NCBI RefSeq assembly: GCF_900101335.1
Contig: NZ_FNKA01000001.1
Location: 930,001 to 994,000 of the forward strand
Source of the DNA: Quadrisphaera sp. DSM 44207
GTDB taxonomy: Bacteria; Actinomycetota; Actinomycetes; Actinomycetales; Quadrisphaeraceae
Direction: 5' to 3'
Length of the DNA stretch: 64,000 nt
This document shows, piece by piece, positions 63,012 to 64,000 of the stretch; within the stretch, counting starts at the first letter, position 1, and each line of letters begins with the position of its first letter. The position numbers were made by a program, and so were the translations under genes. The notes under the pieces were generated by a model that did not search any database, was not told where the DNA came from, and saw only the letters and a program-made list of their open reading frames with translations.

Positions 63012-63463
63012 GCCACCCGCAGGGGACGACAGGACGCACGACCAGCCACCCGCTGGGCACGACGCAGGGGGCGGCAGGGCACGGCGGCGGCCAGGAGCGC
63101 ACGATCGGCCAGCTGGTCGTCGACGCGACGCGGGACCTCTCCCAGCTCCTGCGGGCCGAGGTCGCGCTGGCCAAGGCCGAGATCGCCAAGGAGGCCAAGC
63201 AGGGCGCCATCGGCGCGAGCCTGTTCATCGCCGCGGCCGTCTTCGGCTTCCTGGGCCTGATCTTCGTGCTGCTCACCATCGCCTGGGCCCTCGCCCTCGT
63301 GATGCCGACGTGGCTGGCCTTCCTGATCGTCGCCGTCCTCCTCCTCGTTGTCGCGGGCGTGCTCGCGCTGATCGGGCGCGGGCGGGTCAAGCAGGTCGGG
63401 CCCCCCGTGCGCACGATCGAGACCTCCAAGCGGTCGGTCGAGGCCCTCAAGGGCCGCCACTGA
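63008..63463 (+). CDS. Actinobacterial holin-X/phage-holin-3-like membrane protein
   Basis: 151 residues. A flexible N-terminus ([19 protein letters not shown] repeat), then [36 protein letters not shown] and two membrane helices ([41 protein letters not shown]), the pattern of PF07332-type proteins. Despite the name it is a chromosomal core gene in actinomycetes, normally followed by an alpha/beta hydrolase, as here. GTG at 63008. Confidence 0.88.
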   Translation: MSHPQGTTGRTTSHPLGTTQGAAGHGGGQERTIGQLVVDATRDLSQLLRAEVALAKAEIAKEAKQGAIGASLFIAAAVFGFLGLIFVLLTIAWALALVMPTWLAFLIVAVLLLVVAGVLALIGRGRVKQVGPPVRTIETSKRSVEALKGRH

Positions 63464-64000
63464 GCCCGCTCGGGCGCACCGAGGCCGCCGACGGCGGTCC
63501 CGTCGACGCGGCCGAGCTGCTCGTGCCCGGCCCGTGGCGCCACCGCTTCGTGGCCGCCAACGGCAACCGGTTCCACGTCGCCGAGTCCGGCCCGGACGAC
63601 GGCAGCGCCCCCCTCGTCGTCCTGCTCCACGGGTTCCCGCAGTGCTGGCAGGCCTGGGAGCACCAGCTGCCGGCGCTGGCGGTGGCCGGCTACCGGGCCG
63701 TGGCGATGGACCTGCGCGGCTACGGCGCCTCGGACAAGCCGCCCCGCGGCTACGACACCCCGACCCTGGCGGCGGACGTCGCGGGGACCATCCGCTCCCT
63801 GGGCGCCTCCCGCGCGGTCGTCGCGGGCAGCGGGTGGGGCGCGTGGATCGCGTGGTCCATGCCGGCGCTGGAGCCGGCGAGCACCGCGGCCGTCGCGGCG
63901 CTGTCCGCGCCGCACCCGCTGGGCCTGCGCCGCCGCGGCGCCCGCGACGTGGTGACGAGCCCGGCGGCGCGGCTGGTCGCGTCGTTCCAGGTGCCCGTGC
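63460..64000 (+). CDS. Epoxide-hydrolase-like alpha/beta hydrolase, N-terminal part
   Basis: Runs off the right edge. Family blocks: RHRFVAANGNRFHVAESGPD, VVLLHGFPQCWQAWEHQLPALAVAGYRAVAMDLRGYGASDKPPRGY, and VVAGSGWGAWIAWSMPALEP. At the nucleophile elbow the usual G-H-D-W-G (or G-x-S-x-G) reads G-S-G-W-G, so the position normally occupied by Asp/Ser is Gly. A CTG at 63460 overlapping the previous stop (CTGA) gives a full-length N-terminus; the only regular start, GTG 63523, removes about 21 residues. The active-site change suggests altered or lost hydrolysis. Confidence 0.8.
   Translation, partial: MSPLGRTEAADGGPVDAAELLVPGPWRHRFVAANGNRFHVAESGPDDGSAPLVVLLHGFPQCWQAWEHQLPALAVAGYRAVAMDLRGYGASDKPPRGYDTPTLAADVAGTIRSLGASRAVVAGSGWGAWIAWSMPALEPASTAAVAALSAPHPLGLRRRGARDVVTSPAARLVASFQVPV

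Noticed and set aside
63008-63463. Phage holin as sign of a prophage
   Set aside because: The holin-like family is a chromosomal actinobacterial membrane protein in its usual conserved context; nothing phage-like is nearby.

Overview
The window comes from a very GC-rich actinomycete. Gene content fits an actinomycetal core genome: folE-folP-folBK-DUF3180 next to ftsH, hpt and tilS; an MFS-thymidylate kinase fusion; SigK/RskA; a tad pilus locus beside an MrfA-like helicase; and a holin-like membrane gene before an alpha/beta hydrolase. A perfect actinobacterial FliA-type promoter in front of a chemoreceptor suggests a motile relative of the Kineosporiales. That family-level placement is inference.

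Layout. 1-4.1 kb: a membrane protein end and an osmoprotectant (OpuC/ProU-like) ABC transporter whose ATPase is divergent from its partners. 4.1-12.2 kb: folate biosynthesis, FtsH, Hpt, TilS and a DUF2342 metalloprotease. 12.4-18.8 kb: PBP4-type carboxypeptidase, pyrophosphatase, NlpC/P60 hydrolase, MarR, RibD and a siderophore-interacting protein with a likely DtxR/IdeR box. 19.0-22.8 kb: a decayed accessory stretch with an uncharacterised gene, four gene remnants and one intact divergent TetR/NmrA pair. 22.8-31.7 kb: universal stress protein, GPH-type transporter, SRPBCC protein, tRNA-Thr, a ketone-body (beta-hydroxybutyrate) module, chemoreceptor, cysteine synthase and a hydrolase. 31.7-34.3 kb: a frameshifted livM beside a low-GC islet with a broken vapBC-like pair. 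34.3-50.2 kb: secreted peptidase, holB, tmk fusion, sigK/rskA, topA, PAP2 phosphatase, methyltransferase, H+-pyrophosphatase and an RsbW/RsbV-like pair. 50.4-57.7 kb: helicase and tad genes. 58.1-64 kb: DUF485/ActP acetate uptake, an unknown membrane-anchored protein, NhaA, a holin-like protein and a truncated-by-window hydrolase.

Genes are tightly packed. Many neighbours overlap by four bases (GTGA or ATGA), and two further junctions look like CTGA overlaps that would need CTG start codons. Short in-frame tandem repeats of 10-27 bp are common, and one 12-bp unit recurs at three distant sites. The most interesting points are the putative FliA and DtxR sites, the paired deletion scars at 19.7-22.8 kb, the broken toxin with an unusual C-terminal extension, the apparent CTG starts, and a 23-bp repeat straddling the tadA/tadB junction. 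I did not find a clear new defence or biosynthetic system.
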